This document shows, piece after piece, positions 54,187 through 62,864 of a stretch of DNA of 64,000 nucleotides (position 1 is the first letter of the stretch; each line of letters starts with the position of its first letter). This stretch comes from Caulobacterales bacterium (lineage in GTDB: Bacteria > Pseudomonadota > Alphaproteobacteria > Caulobacterales > Aquidulcibacteraceae), in assembly GCA_017303355.1 (NCBI GenBank), contig JAFLCU010000006.1:124001-188000 (forward strand), given 5' to 3'. The notes below the pieces were generated by a model. The model did not search any database. It saw only the letters and a list, made by a program, of their open reading frames with translations, and was not told the origin of the DNA. The translations under genes and the position numbers were made by a program.

Positions 54187-55070
54187 GAAAATCCGCCGCT
54201 TTTGTCTGGCGCAAAAGTCTGCTGAATGTTGATGTCACCGCCCGCGCGGACGCCCTCGACGACATTGAAGCCCTTGCTCTTGTCGCGCAAACGGATCGGC
54301 CCTGCCGCCAGGAAATCTCGCAGCGATCCCAGAACGATTTGCGCGACCGGGTGTTCGCTCGAACCCGGCCGCGAGATCTCGATGTGATTGCATTCGATTG
54401 AGATTGGGACGACGCCGACGAGACCAGGATCAGACGAGGCGAGGTCGACGACCATGACGGGGCCGGTCTTCTGGGTTTCGCGGCAAACGGTGACCGGGAG
54501 TCCGCGCCGCTCGATGTATCCGCGGAACCAGAGATTGAGATCACGCATGGCCGGTGCCTCGCGCTGGAGTTCGCGCAACGAAACGTTGGCACCTGCATAA
54601 AAGCCGAGAAAGGTCGCAAGCGACGCGAGGTCCGATCCCGTGTGCGGCGTCGCAAGGAAGACTATGCCGGCGCAATTGTCGAACGCTGCGTGATACTGGC
54701 GGGTGTCTTCAGCCAGGCGCGCCATCTGTTTGACTAAGAGCCCGCCCATGCTGTGGACCACCAGCAAGAAAGGCTTGTTGAAAACGCCTTTGGCGGACAA
54801 AAGCGCCAGCACTTCGCCTGCGCGATCATAGAGCGGCAACGCGCCGCCCCGCCAGCGCCAAGCAGCGTTGGCGTAGCAGACGCTCCAGACGTCCGCGTCG
54901 ATCCTCGCGGCTTCGATCCAGTCCGCCCAATTGTCGTCGCGACCAAATCCCCACGAGCGCTCGCAATCGCCGTCAAGGCCATGAATGAAGACGATGGACG
55001 CCGCCGCATCTGTCTTCTCCCTGACCGCCCGCACCACTGTTTGCGAACGGCGACGTTTAAATGGCCACAT
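54183..55070 (-). CDS. SesB-like alpha/beta-hydrolase effector with C-terminal signalling motif
   Basis: 295 residues. Alpha/beta-hydrolase with oxyanion segment FIHGLDGD (28-35), nucleophile Ser107 in VVHSMGG, FLATPHTGSDLA, a candidate acid in DLASSDPGLVG, and catalytic His229 in ECNHIEISRP. This resembles the lipase/esterase-type SesB effectors paired with fungal NLRs. Residues 269-288, near the end, repeat the N-terminal motif of the NTPase. Stop codons of the two genes overlap by 4 nt. Predicted effector that hydrolyses lipid or another ester when assembled; the substrate is unknown. Confidence 0.8.
   Translation of the reverse strand: MWPFKRRRSQTVVRAVREKTDAAASIVFIHGLDGDCERSWGFGRDDNWADWIEAARIDADVWSVCYANAAWRWRGGALPLYDRAGEVLALLSAKGVFNKPFLLVVHSMGGLLVKQMARLAEDTRQYHAAFDNCAGIVFLATPHTGSDLASLATFLGFYAGANVSLRELQREAPAMRDLNLWFRGYIERRGLPVTVCRETQKTGPVMVVDLASSDPGLVGVVPISIECNHIEISRPGSSEHPVAQIVLGSLRDFLAAGPIRLRDKSKGFNVVEGVRAGGDINIQQTFAPDKSGGFS
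54207..54266 (-). other. shared 20-residue motif, hydrolase copy
   Basis: Encodes residues 269-288: N-V-V-x-x-V-x-A-G-G-D-I-x-I-x-Q-x-F-A-P. Codons differ from the NTPase copy at several identical residues (Ala, Gly, Asp, Pro), so the similarity is selected in protein rather than left from recent DNA duplication. Confidence 0.7.
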
Positions 55071-55482
55071 GGCGCACCTCAGGACTTCTGGACCGTCAGC
55101 ATATCAGCGAAAATTCGCGGTTGGGCACCCTATTCGGTACCGTTCCAATGGAGTGACCTGCCTAAAACTGGGCGTTCTCGGACGTCCGCCCTTGTTTCCG
55201 ACCGTGCCCGCCTGATTACTTATCTAGTGCTCCAGCGTCGAACAGAATGTCCGCTTGCGCTGATCTGGCACCTGCGCCGAATGGCTCTTCGTGCCCCACT
55301 TGAGGCGCCAGCCCCATCCCTAGCCCTGTGGTCGACGCCGCCGGCACGCGCGTCGATTTCCAGTTGGACGCCCCCGCGACCCGACGCCTTTCGATCGGCC
55401 ATCGCGCGCCAGCGGGCGACAAGGGTCGCGCGCCCGCGCGGCGCGTGAGCGCTCGCCCTTGCCGCACGCGAGCACGATGGCA
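55071..55482. other. intergenic region between hydrolase and relaxase genes
   Basis: 412 nt upstream of the hydrolase and downstream of the relaxase gene (both minus strand). Several frames are open because of GC content, but none shows a recognised domain or a good ribosome site. The hydrolase promoter should lie near 55080-55200. Confidence 0.45.
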
Positions 55483-57210
55483 TCACCGCCCAAGATCAAG
55501 CCCCCGCGCCAGACTCTTCACCAGCTCATGCTTGGTCGGCTCCCGCGAGGCCCCTCGTCCCGGTATCGCCCTGAACGCCACCTCGTCGCCCGCCTTGATG
55601 TCGCTGCCGCGCCCCAGCGGATGCGCGAGCACATCACGCCCGCGCTCCAGGATCACCGCCTTGCCTGAGAAAAGCTCCTTCACCTCGCGCACACGCCAGG
55701 TCTCGCCCTCGCGGATCAGATCGCGCGCATCGGCCCGCGTACGCGTGTCCCCCTCACGCTCCAATTCCGTACGCCGCAGCTCCTCGCGCGCACCGGCGCG
55801 GAAATAGAATTTCCCACTCGGACTTCGTGCGCCAAGGCCATTGACTTCCAGCACCTGCGCCCGCTGCTCCAACGCCTCTTTCACTTCCGGCACATCGGGC
55901 AATCGCGTCGCAACACCGCGCGCTTGGCGATCAAGCTCGCGATCGAGCTCTGTCTCCGCGCGTACGCGCACTTGTGCGTCCAACCCATGAAACGACAGGC
56001 GCTCCACTTGCGCCCGCTTGCCCTCAGGCGCTAACGCCACCCACGAGCCGCGCTGCAGATCGGCGATCTGTTCCATCGACGTGTTGAGCAACAAGCGCCC
56101 ATTATCGGGCGTCTCGATCACCAGCACGGCGCGATCCGGGTTTTCACCACGCGGGCCAAGCTCCATCACCTTGCCAGCCACACGGCCCATGCGCGGCTCA
56201 TAGAGCCGCCCCCGCGCCAGCTCGCGCCGCACATCGAGCGGACGCGCTGCTTCCAGCCGCTCTTTCCAATCGCGCTCGAACCGCAGCACGTTGCGGCGAA
56301 CCTCTTTGGCCAAGCCAAGCCGCGCCAATTCCTGCGCACGCGCCTTCATCGCGTTGGCAAACGCAGCAGACCGCTCCCGGCCGAGCCTCTGGAGCAACAC
56401 CTCGCGCTTCTCGGATAGCTCTTGCTCAATCGCCCGGTCGAGCCGGTTGAAGCCCCGCGCTTCGACCTCGCGATCGAGCCGCAGCCGCTCATCGGCGATC
56501 GACCGCTCACCCAGCCGCTCGGTCGCCACATCCCGCGCCACTTCCCTAAGCCCATGCGCCACGTAATCACGCGGCAACACCAGATCGACGCCGTCCCGCC
56601 GGACCCCGCGTATGATGACGTGCGCATGTGGGTTGTCGGTATTGTGGTGATCGACCGCCACCCAATCGAGCTGCACACCCAGATCACGCTCCATCCGCGC
56701 CATGACGTCTCTCGTGTAGCCTTTGAGATCGCCGTCCTCCTCGATGAGCCGCGCCCCGCTCTCCGGCGCCAGCATCACCCGGAAATGCCGCTTATCGTTC
56801 TCCGCCCAATCCCGCAGCCGATCACGGGCGCCCTCCACCTCATCCTCGCTCCGATCGTAGAAGCGTCCCTGCTCGCCTTCACGCGCGGCGCCATCGCGTT
56901 CCAGATAGCTCGCATGCGCCATGAGCTTGCCGCCGCCGCCACCCCCGCCCGCCGCGTGTTTCCGAAAACTTACCTTCACCACTGCGCGCTGACGCGGATC
57001 GCTCGCCAGCGGGCGTGGAGCTGAACCAGCTGCACCAGCGCCGCCGAACTTCCTGCCATGAAGCGCTTTGCTGAGACGCGCGCCCAATGCGCCACTCGTA
57101 CCGCGTCCCGTCTTGCTCGTGTGCGCAAAGCCGAAGCGTCCGCGCAACTCATCCTCAATCGGCAGGCGCAAGGCAGCGCGTGCGAGAGATGAAAAGGGCT
57201 CGTCTGTCAT
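55483..57210 (-). CDS. HUH relaxase / mobilisation nuclease (DUF3363, VirD2-like)
   Basis: 575 residues from ATG 57210 (MTDEPFSSLAR). The relaxase core covers about 75-210: VVKVSFRKHAAG, candidate nicking Tyr102 in AHASYLERDG, HFRVMLAPESG, and the metal site DHHNTDNPHAHVIIRG (H188/H189, H195, H197). A basic helical region and a DUF3363 C-terminal half follow. Such enzymes nick oriT and lead the strand in conjugation. It is divergent from a coupling-protein-like gene, with an AT-rich spacer likely to hold oriT. Confidence 0.85.
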   Translation of the reverse strand: MTDEPFSSLARAALRLPIEDELRGRFGFAHTSKTGRGTSGALGARLSKALHGRKFGGAGAAGSAPRPLASDPRQRAVVKVSFRKHAAGGGGGGGKLMAHASYLERDGAAREGEQGRFYDRSEDEVEGARDRLRDWAENDKRHFRVMLAPESGARLIEEDGDLKGYTRDVMARMERDLGVQLDWVAVDHHNTDNPHAHVIIRGVRRDGVDLVLPRDYVAHGLREVARDVATERLGERSIADERLRLDREVEARGFNRLDRAIEQELSEKREVLLQRLGRERSAAFANAMKARAQELARLGLAKEVRRNVLRFERDWKERLEAARPLDVRRELARGRLYEPRMGRVAGKVMELGPRGENPDRAVLVIETPDNGRLLLNTSMEQIADLQRGSWVALAPEGKRAQVERLSFHGLDAQVRVRAETELDRELDRQARGVATRLPDVPEVKEALEQRAQVLEVNGLGARSPSGKFYFRAGAREELRRTELEREGDTRTRADARDLIREGETWRVREVKELFSGKAVILERGRDVLAHPLGRGSDIKAGDEVAFRAIPGRGASREPTKHELVKSLARGLDLGR

Positions 57211-57487
57211 CGCGAATTCTTCGCTGCATGTGGCGCGAGCAAACTTCTTTGCGCGCCATCCAAGGTGCCGAAAGCATAGCAAAACCAACGATCACAACCA
57301 ATAAAATTCGCCCTTTATCTTGCTGTAATCGTTTGGTTTTGCGATCATGCTTTTGTTGTACAAGATGATGTTAGGCGCGACAAAACATGCTTACGTACGA
57401 TCATTTACGACACTTTCGATCTGAACGATTGCACGGCCAGAAACTTGTGTTGCGCGATGCGAACGCCTTGTTTGGGATGCGCGTCCC
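57211..57487. other. AT-rich spacer with inverted repeat, candidate oriT
   Basis: 277 nt, clearly richer in A+T than its surroundings, between the relaxase and coupling-protein-like genes. AAAACCAACGAT (57281-57292) and ATCGTTTGGTTTT (57328-57340) form an inverted repeat with one extra base. Position beside a relaxase and hairpin content suit oriT; no nic site can be assigned. Confidence 0.5.
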
Positions 57488-59248
57488 GTGACCTGGTTGA
57501 CGCATCTGCGCACGATTGCGATCGCAGTCGGCGCGTTCACACTCTGCTGCGGATTGGTCACGCAGATGATGGCGCGCGCTTTGGGCTATGACGCATCACT
57601 TGGCCCGCCCCTGCCCGATTTGGGAAGTGTCCACCTCTACGCGCCGTTCTCGTTTCTGAAGTGGAGCTTGGCCTGGGCGTCTGTCGCGCCTTCGCTCCTT
57701 TTCCTGTCGCTCTGCCTGTCCATGGTCTGCGCGCTCGCCTCTTACGCAGTCGCGATTGTGTTCGCAAAGCTTGACCCGATTGCACTCGCCGAGCCCTCGC
57801 CTTGGCGCGATTTGGCCTCGTGGCGTGAGTTGGGACATTACGGGCTATTGCGGGACGAGGGCTTGGCGCTGGGCGCCGTGCGTCGTCATGCATGGGCGAA
57901 ATACCGACCCGTATGCAGCAACGCGCGCACATACGTCTTCCTCGGAAAGCCAGAGCACACCGATGATGCTGTCTTAGCTGCGCTCGGCTCTTGGGCTGGG
58001 CTGCTCGTGCTCGTCGATGCGCGCGGAACCTTGGCTGAGCGGCTCGGCCGCAAAGACGTTTTGCGGTTCGCGCCGGGACGCAGCGACGCGACCTCGATCA
58101 ATCCCCTGCTTGCCCTTCGCACCGGCCTCAACGCTTGGAATGACGCACGCCAGCTCGCCGGCGCCCTCCTCGCCAAGACCTACGAAGTGCCCCAAACCGC
58201 CATCGACGCTTTTGCGCTGCTGATGCTCGATCAGCTCCAGTGCGCCCCACTTGAAGCACGTACGCTTGCGAGCCTGCGTCATCGCCTGATCGATCGGGCA
58301 GCGCTCGTCGCCAATCTCTGTAGCCGCTGGAGTCCAGAGCCCAAAGCAGATGCCGCGCCCGCGTTCTGGGAGATGGTGCGCGTTGCCCGGGCGCAGCGCG
58401 CGGACCCGGATCTGGCGCTCACGGACTTCACTCGCATCGATCAAGCGCTCGCCATCTTTGCCGACGCCAGGCTCGTCAGTTCAACCAGCACACACCATCT
58501 CAATTGGGCTGAGTTCGTCTCAGCGCCATCGCCGCAGACGCTGGTACTGTCCATGGATAGCATCGGCCCATCCGCCGCGCCGCTCGTTCAGGCATGGTTG
58601 GCGCAGCTTGCAACGCATCACTCCAGCGCTTGCGATGCCCTGCCGCTGATGCTGGTTGTCGAAGCCGACGCCGCGCGGCTCTTGGTCGAGCGGCTCGGAG
58701 CCACATTGCCGATCGGCCCCAGCACCAAGGTCCTCATTCAATCGACCGACATCGCCCACGCAGAGTGCTTGATCGACATGGGCCCGCGCGAAAGCCCGAT
58801 CGTCGCCATAGGCCCCCAGACCGAGGCGAACGCGCAGAGCTTGAGTCGTCGTGCGGGTTGTTGCCCTGTCTATGGGACCATACCGTTCGAGATCCATCGT
58901 TGGCGGCGGCTGTTGCTTCCCGCCTGGGTTAAACAAGAGGCGAAAAGGCTTCCTACCGCCGCACTGAAATCCGCGTCACCAAGCGAGGCGTTTCTCGTCG
59001 CGCCAGACCAAAAGCCGGTGCGTATGCGGATTCTTATTGGCGGCGGCGCGACCCGCTTCATCGCGCCCGCCGCGCCAGCGCGGCACGATTGGAGCGAGCC
59101 GCCGCTTGATCACGCGGCCAGCGCGCCGGACAACCCCGAGAACCCCGCGCCGGTTGCGGCCGCAACGGGTCCGCGCAGCGCCAAGCTGAGGCGCGTCCTT
59201 ACGCGCAAATTCGCGCCACCAGCCACAAAGGGAGCCCCAGCCCCATGA
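57488..59248 (+). CDS. VirD4/TraG-like coupling protein with degenerate ATPase motifs
   Basis: 586 residues from GTG 57488. Two transmembrane helices (about 8-30 and 65-92) and a cytoplasmic part that follows TraG in order: WRELGHYGLLRDEGLALG, then FLGKPEHTDDAV (152-162) where TraG has a P-loop of the type APTRSGKGVG, GLLVLVDARGTLAERLG, SINPLLALRTGLN, and LPLMLVVEADAAR where TraG has LMLDEFP. Both Walker motifs are therefore unrecognisable. It may be an inactive or specialised coupling protein. The C-terminus is Ala/Pro-rich and basic. Confidence 0.65.
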   Translation: MTWLTHLRTIAIAVGAFTLCCGLVTQMMARALGYDASLGPPLPDLGSVHLYAPFSFLKWSLAWASVAPSLLFLSLCLSMVCALASYAVAIVFAKLDPIALAEPSPWRDLASWRELGHYGLLRDEGLALGAVRRHAWAKYRPVCSNARTYVFLGKPEHTDDAVLAALGSWAGLLVLVDARGTLAERLGRKDVLRFAPGRSDATSINPLLALRTGLNAWNDARQLAGALLAKTYEVPQTAIDAFALLMLDQLQCAPLEARTLASLRHRLIDRAALVANLCSRWSPEPKADAAPAFWEMVRVARAQRADPDLALTDFTRIDQALAIFADARLVSSTSTHHLNWAEFVSAPSPQTLVLSMDSIGPSAAPLVQAWLAQLATHHSSACDALPLMLVVEADAARLLVERLGATLPIGPSTKVLIQSTDIAHAECLIDMGPRESPIVAIGPQTEANAQSLSRRAGCCPVYGTIPFEIHRWRRLLLPAWVKQEAKRLPTAALKSASPSEAFLVAPDQKPVRMRILIGGGATRFIAPAAPARHDWSEPPLDHAASAPDNPENPAPVAAATGPRSAKLRRVLTRKFAPPATKGAPAP

Positions 59249-59610
59249 GCGCCAAACGGCAATTGACGCTGCATCTCGACGCTGATGTAGCCGCCGCGAT
59301 CGAAGCTGAAGGCAAGCGCCGCGGCCTCAATCTCTCCCGGGCCGCCAACGATACGCTGCGGCGCGCGCTGATCGACGAAGCAGGTCAGGCGCTCGCCGAA
59401 ACGGTCAAGGCGCGTCTCGATCGGCTCGACAAACGCGACCTGGCGCGCGCGCATGAGTTGGCGCTGATCAAGGAGATCGTCCTCCTCTACGTGCGGGTGT
59501 GGTTTGAATATGCCCCCCCGCTTGAAGACGACGATCCCGACGCCAGCGCCAACGCCGAGATCCGCTTTCAGGGATTCATCGAGATGTTGGCCGACCAAGG
59601 CGCCGCGTGA
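59245..59610 (+). CDS. ribbon-helix-helix (CopG-like) protein of the transfer module
   Basis: 121 residues. The N-terminal RHH pattern is RQLTLHLDADVAAAIEAEGK followed by LNLSRAANDTLRRALID; the rest is a charged helix and an acidic C-terminus. It overlaps the coupling-like gene by 4 nt. CopG-type proteins commonly follow traG in conjugative loci, where they bind oriT or regulate transfer genes. The trb mating-pair genes expected next are absent. Confidence 0.72.
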   Translation: MSAKRQLTLHLDADVAAAIEAEGKRRGLNLSRAANDTLRRALIDEAGQALAETVKARLDRLDKRDLARAHELALIKEIVLLYVRVWFEYAPPLEDDDPDASANAEIRFQGFIEMLADQGAA

Positions 59611-59735
59611 GATCAACAATCTGCCCCCGGCGCCGTAGAGTGCCTTTGATATCAATTGGAGGTGCGGCAGAATCTCAGCCCTTGATGGAATCGATGCCGA
59701 TGAAATCCGCACTTAGCGGCGTCGCACGCCGCGCG

Positions 59736-60152
59736 TCATGTCTCTTTCACTTCTCTGTCATGGGCAAAAACTGCAAGACCCAGCCACGCCATAGCCGCGA
59801 CCATGCTGACGCCGCCGACAATGACGAGCAGCGGGGGCAAACCGAACAGCACTTCAGAGAGAATGCCCAACGGCATGAGCATGCCCGCGAGCGCGAGCGC
59901 TGATATGCAGCGTCCGCTGGCCCCCTTGACGGGCAGCCGCAGCAGCAGGTAGCCGATCAATACATTGAGAAGCGCAAACAGGTTGCCGTGCACGTGGGCG
60001 AGGCGCGATTCGAAATGCTTGCCGACTGCATACTGGGCGATCCATTGCTCCTTGCCGGGCGCAAAGTCGCGCAAGTAGATGAGGACGAAGCCATAGACCA
60101 TGAAGCCGGCGAGAAACCACAGCCCTGCAGCGATGTTGATCTTCCCGTTCAT
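59736..60152 (-). CDS. four-helix membrane protein
   Basis: 138 residues, helices at about 6-27, 52-72, 82-103 and 106-128, with the motif HFESRLAHVHGNLFALLNVL entering the second helix, whose histidines could bind metal or heme. Located 9 nt after the second PHA synthase and so probably the last gene of that operon. No named family recognised. Confidence 0.62.
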   Translation of the reverse strand: MNGKINIAAGLWFLAGFMVYGFVLIYLRDFAPGKEQWIAQYAVGKHFESRLAHVHGNLFALLNVLIGYLLLRLPVKGASGRCISALALAGMLMPLGILSEVLFGLPPLLVIVGGVSMVAAMAWLGLAVFAHDREVKET

Positions 60153-60161
60153 GCGCGCCTC

Positions 60162-61979
60162 CTATCGTTGCAGCACATAGATCCCTGGCGCATCGCCCAA
60201 TGACGTCGGCAAGCTGGTGCGGTCGTGCGCCTCGACACGCGTGGTCGAATGCGCAGCGAGCCAAGAATGCCATTGCAGCCACCACGATCCTTCAACCCTA
60301 GGCGCGGCTTCCTGCCAGGCGGAAGGATCGACATATCGCTCGTCGGCGCTGGTTTTCCTGACCTTGTAGCTGGCGCGCGGGTCGCCAGGGGCGGCGACAA
60401 TGCCGGTGTTGTGTCCGCCGCTGGCGAGGAGAAAGGTCACGTCGGTCTCTGCCGCACAGAAGGTGATCTTGTACACCGACCGCCAGGGCGCGACGTGGTC
60501 ACGCTCCGTGCCGACCGCAAAGATCGGGATGCGGATGTCGGCGAGCCGGACCGGCGAGCCATCGACCATGTAGCGGCCGGCGGCAAGGTCGTTGTTGAGA
60601 TAAAGTTTGCGCAGATACTCCGCGTGCATGCGGGCGGGCATGCGCGTGACGTCAGCGTTCCACGCCATGAAATCCGTCATCTCGAAACGTCGGCCAAGCA
60701 TGTAGTCATGGACGAGCCGCGACCAGACGAGATCGTTGGAGCGCAGCATTTGGAACGCCCCGGCCATCTGACGCCCGCTAAGATAGCCCTGGCCGCGCAT
60801 GAGAGCCTCAAGATAGGCGACCTCGCTTTCACGCATGAACAAGGTGAGTTCGCCCGCCTCCGTGAAGTCGGTTTGCGCGGCCAGAAGCGATAACGAGGCT
60901 AACCGATCGTCGCCGCGCCCCGCCATGGCGGCGGCCTCGATGGCCAACAACGTGCCGCCGAGACAATAGCCTGCCGCATGAACCTTGCGCCCCGGCGCAA
61001 GCTTGCCAACTGCCTCAAGCGCTGCGCCGATGCCGAGGCTTCTGTAATCGTCAAGCCCGAGATCACGATCCTTCTCATCCGGATTGCGCCACGAGACCAT
61101 AAACACGGTGTGGCCTTGGTCGACGAGATGCTTAACCAGCGAGTTGTGCGGCGAAAGATCGAGCACGTAATATTTCATAATCCAGGCCGGGACGATGAGA
61201 ACCGGCTCGGCGTGCACCGTCGCGGTTGATGGTGCGTATTGAAGCAGCTCGATCAGATGATTCCTGTAGACCACTTTCCCGGGCGCAACGGCTACGTCCC
61301 GGCCCACGATGAAGCGTTCGGCGCCAACGGGAGGATCGCCCGCGAGCATGCGGCTGGCGTCTTCGGCGACGTGTTGGGCGCCGCGCGCGAGATTGGCGCC
61401 GCGCTCTTCGATCGTCGCTTCCAGGATTACCGGGTTCGTGGCGAGGAAGTTCGAGGGCGCGGCGCGGTCGAGCGCCTGGCGGACCAAAAACGACACCGCG
61501 CGCGCGTCTTCAGGCGCAAGCCCGTCGATGCCGCTCGACGCATTCGCCCACCAGTCCTGCGTCAACAGGAATGACTGCATGGTCACGTTAAACGGCCAGC
61601 GCCGCCACGCTTCGTCGGCAAAGCGCTTGTCGCCGGCGGAAGGCTCGATCAAAGGCGGAATTTGCGTATCGAAGGCCGCGCGCAACGCATAGTGGGACAG
61701 CGCCGCCGCGGAAACCGCCGCCTGCCGCGCCAGCTGCACGCGTTTTCCAGGCGCAAGCGTCAGATGGGCGATCCAATTTGCATAGACTGCGAACATGCCG
61801 GCGGGCGAAACGCCGCTTGTCATCCGCGCCAGGTTTGCTTTGAAGCGCTGATCGAACGCATCGGCCAGCGCAGCAGGCCCGGCTTCAGCGATCCCGGCCG
61901 CAGGCTTCGACGGTGACGGCTCTCGTCTCAACGCAGTGCGCGCGGTTCTTTTCAAGGCGGATGCTCGGCGCTTTGTCAT
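60162..61979 (-). CDS. second PHA synthase (PhaC-like)
   Basis: 605 residues from ATG 61979 (MTKRRASALKR), overlapping the LOG stop by 4 nt. Poly-hydroxyalkanoate polymerase core: GYCLGGTLLAIEA with the Cys nucleophile, GTERDHVAPWRSVYK (Asp) and SGGHNTGIVAAPG (His). About as similar in layout to the 23558 protein as typical between class I types, but with a shorter basic N-terminus. Its operon partners (LOG, beta-CASP MBL) recur with PHA synthases in stress- or oxygen-limitation-related clusters of other proteobacteria. Confidence 0.88.
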   Translation of the reverse strand: MTKRRASALKRTARTALRREPSPSKPAAGIAEAGPAALADAFDQRFKANLARMTSGVSPAGMFAVYANWIAHLTLAPGKRVQLARQAAVSAAALSHYALRAAFDTQIPPLIEPSAGDKRFADEAWRRWPFNVTMQSFLLTQDWWANASSGIDGLAPEDARAVSFLVRQALDRAAPSNFLATNPVILEATIEERGANLARGAQHVAEDASRMLAGDPPVGAERFIVGRDVAVAPGKVVYRNHLIELLQYAPSTATVHAEPVLIVPAWIMKYYVLDLSPHNSLVKHLVDQGHTVFMVSWRNPDEKDRDLGLDDYRSLGIGAALEAVGKLAPGRKVHAAGYCLGGTLLAIEAAAMAGRGDDRLASLSLLAAQTDFTEAGELTLFMRESEVAYLEALMRGQGYLSGRQMAGAFQMLRSNDLVWSRLVHDYMLGRRFEMTDFMAWNADVTRMPARMHAEYLRKLYLNNDLAAGRYMVDGSPVRLADIRIPIFAVGTERDHVAPWRSVYKITFCAAETDVTFLLASGGHNTGIVAAPGDPRASYKVRKTSADERYVDPSAWQEAAPRVEGSWWLQWHSWLAAHSTTRVEAHDRTSLPTSLGDAPGIYVLQR

Positions 61980-62851
61980 CGCTGCTGCTCCGGCGGCTTG
62001 CCGTCGTAGAAATCGCACACGGCGGCGACGGCCGCATCGGCTGTGTCGACGATGGCGAACAGTTTTCTGTCATCGGCGGAGATCATGCCCTCCGCTTCAA
62101 GGAACTCGAAATCGATCGCACGGCGCCAGAATTGCGCGCCGACAAGGACTATGGGCAGAGGTTTCGCTTTGCCGGTCTGCACCAGCGTCAGCACCTCGAA
62201 CAGTTCGTCGAGCGTCCCATAGCCGCCGGGAAAGGCGACCAGCGCGAGCGCGCGCAGCATGAAGTGCATTTTGCGCAGCGCGAAGTAGTGAAAACGGAAG
62301 CTTATATCCGCACTAAGGTATTCGTTCGCCTGTTGCTCATGCGGGAGCTGGATATTGAAGCCGATGCTGCGCAAGCCCGTTTCGTGGGCGCCGCGATTGG
62401 CCGCTTCCATAATGCCGGGCCCACCGCCAGTGCAGACCACGAAATCGAGTCGGCCCTCACGCTGAAAGCGCGTTGACACCAATTCCGCGAAATGGCGCGC
62501 TTCCGCATAATAGCGCGCGTAATGCAGCCGCCGGCGCGCGCGCCCGAGTTCGGCGACGAGCAAGGAATCGCCGGGCGCTTGCCGCACGCGCTCCTCCAGG
62601 CCGGCGCACTCCGCGCGCGCGATCTCTTCCGGAAGCAGCCGCGCGCTGCCAAACACGACAATCGTGGAAGCCACCCCCTCTTGCCGCAGCCGGCGCTCGG
62701 GTTTGAGGAACTCCAATTGCAGGCGAACACCGCGCAGATCGTCTTGCCGCAAGAAGTCGTAATCCTCGAACGCCAGTCTCTGGCTTGCGCTGGCGCCGTC
62801 CGGCACAGGGGCCGACACGGGGCTGTTGCGATTGAGGGCGTCGGCAGTCAT
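61976..62851 (-). CDS. LOG-family protein (TIGR00730 type)
   Basis: 291 residues from ATG 62851 (MTADALNRNS), with GAGAGG upstream. Rossmann-like LOG fold: CTGGGPGIMEAANRGAHETG and the signature AFPGGYGTLDELFEVLTL. LOG enzymes release cytokinin-type bases from nucleoside monophosphates; bacterial members of this longer type probably act as nucleotide phosphoribohydrolases. Located 13 nt after the MBL gene. Confidence 0.88.
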   Translation of the reverse strand: MTADALNRNSPVSAPVPDGASASQRLAFEDYDFLRQDDLRGVRLQLEFLKPERRLRQEGVASTIVVFGSARLLPEEIARAECAGLEERVRQAPGDSLLVAELGRARRRLHYARYYAEARHFAELVSTRFQREGRLDFVVCTGGGPGIMEAANRGAHETGLRSIGFNIQLPHEQQANEYLSADISFRFHYFALRKMHFMLRALALVAFPGGYGTLDELFEVLTLVQTGKAKPLPIVLVGAQFWRRAIDFEFLEAEGMISADDRKLFAIVDTADAAVAAVCDFYDGKPPEQQR

Positions 62852-62864
62852 GACTGACCTCTCA

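Noticed and set aside
34762..57307. ACCAATAAAAT at 34762-34772 (tRNA-Pro end) and 57297-57307, as possible att repeats of a 22-kb element.
   Set aside because: Only 11 bp, AT-rich and not extending into the tRNA sequence at the right copy; the intervening catabolic and regulatory genes look chromosomal. Could be chance.
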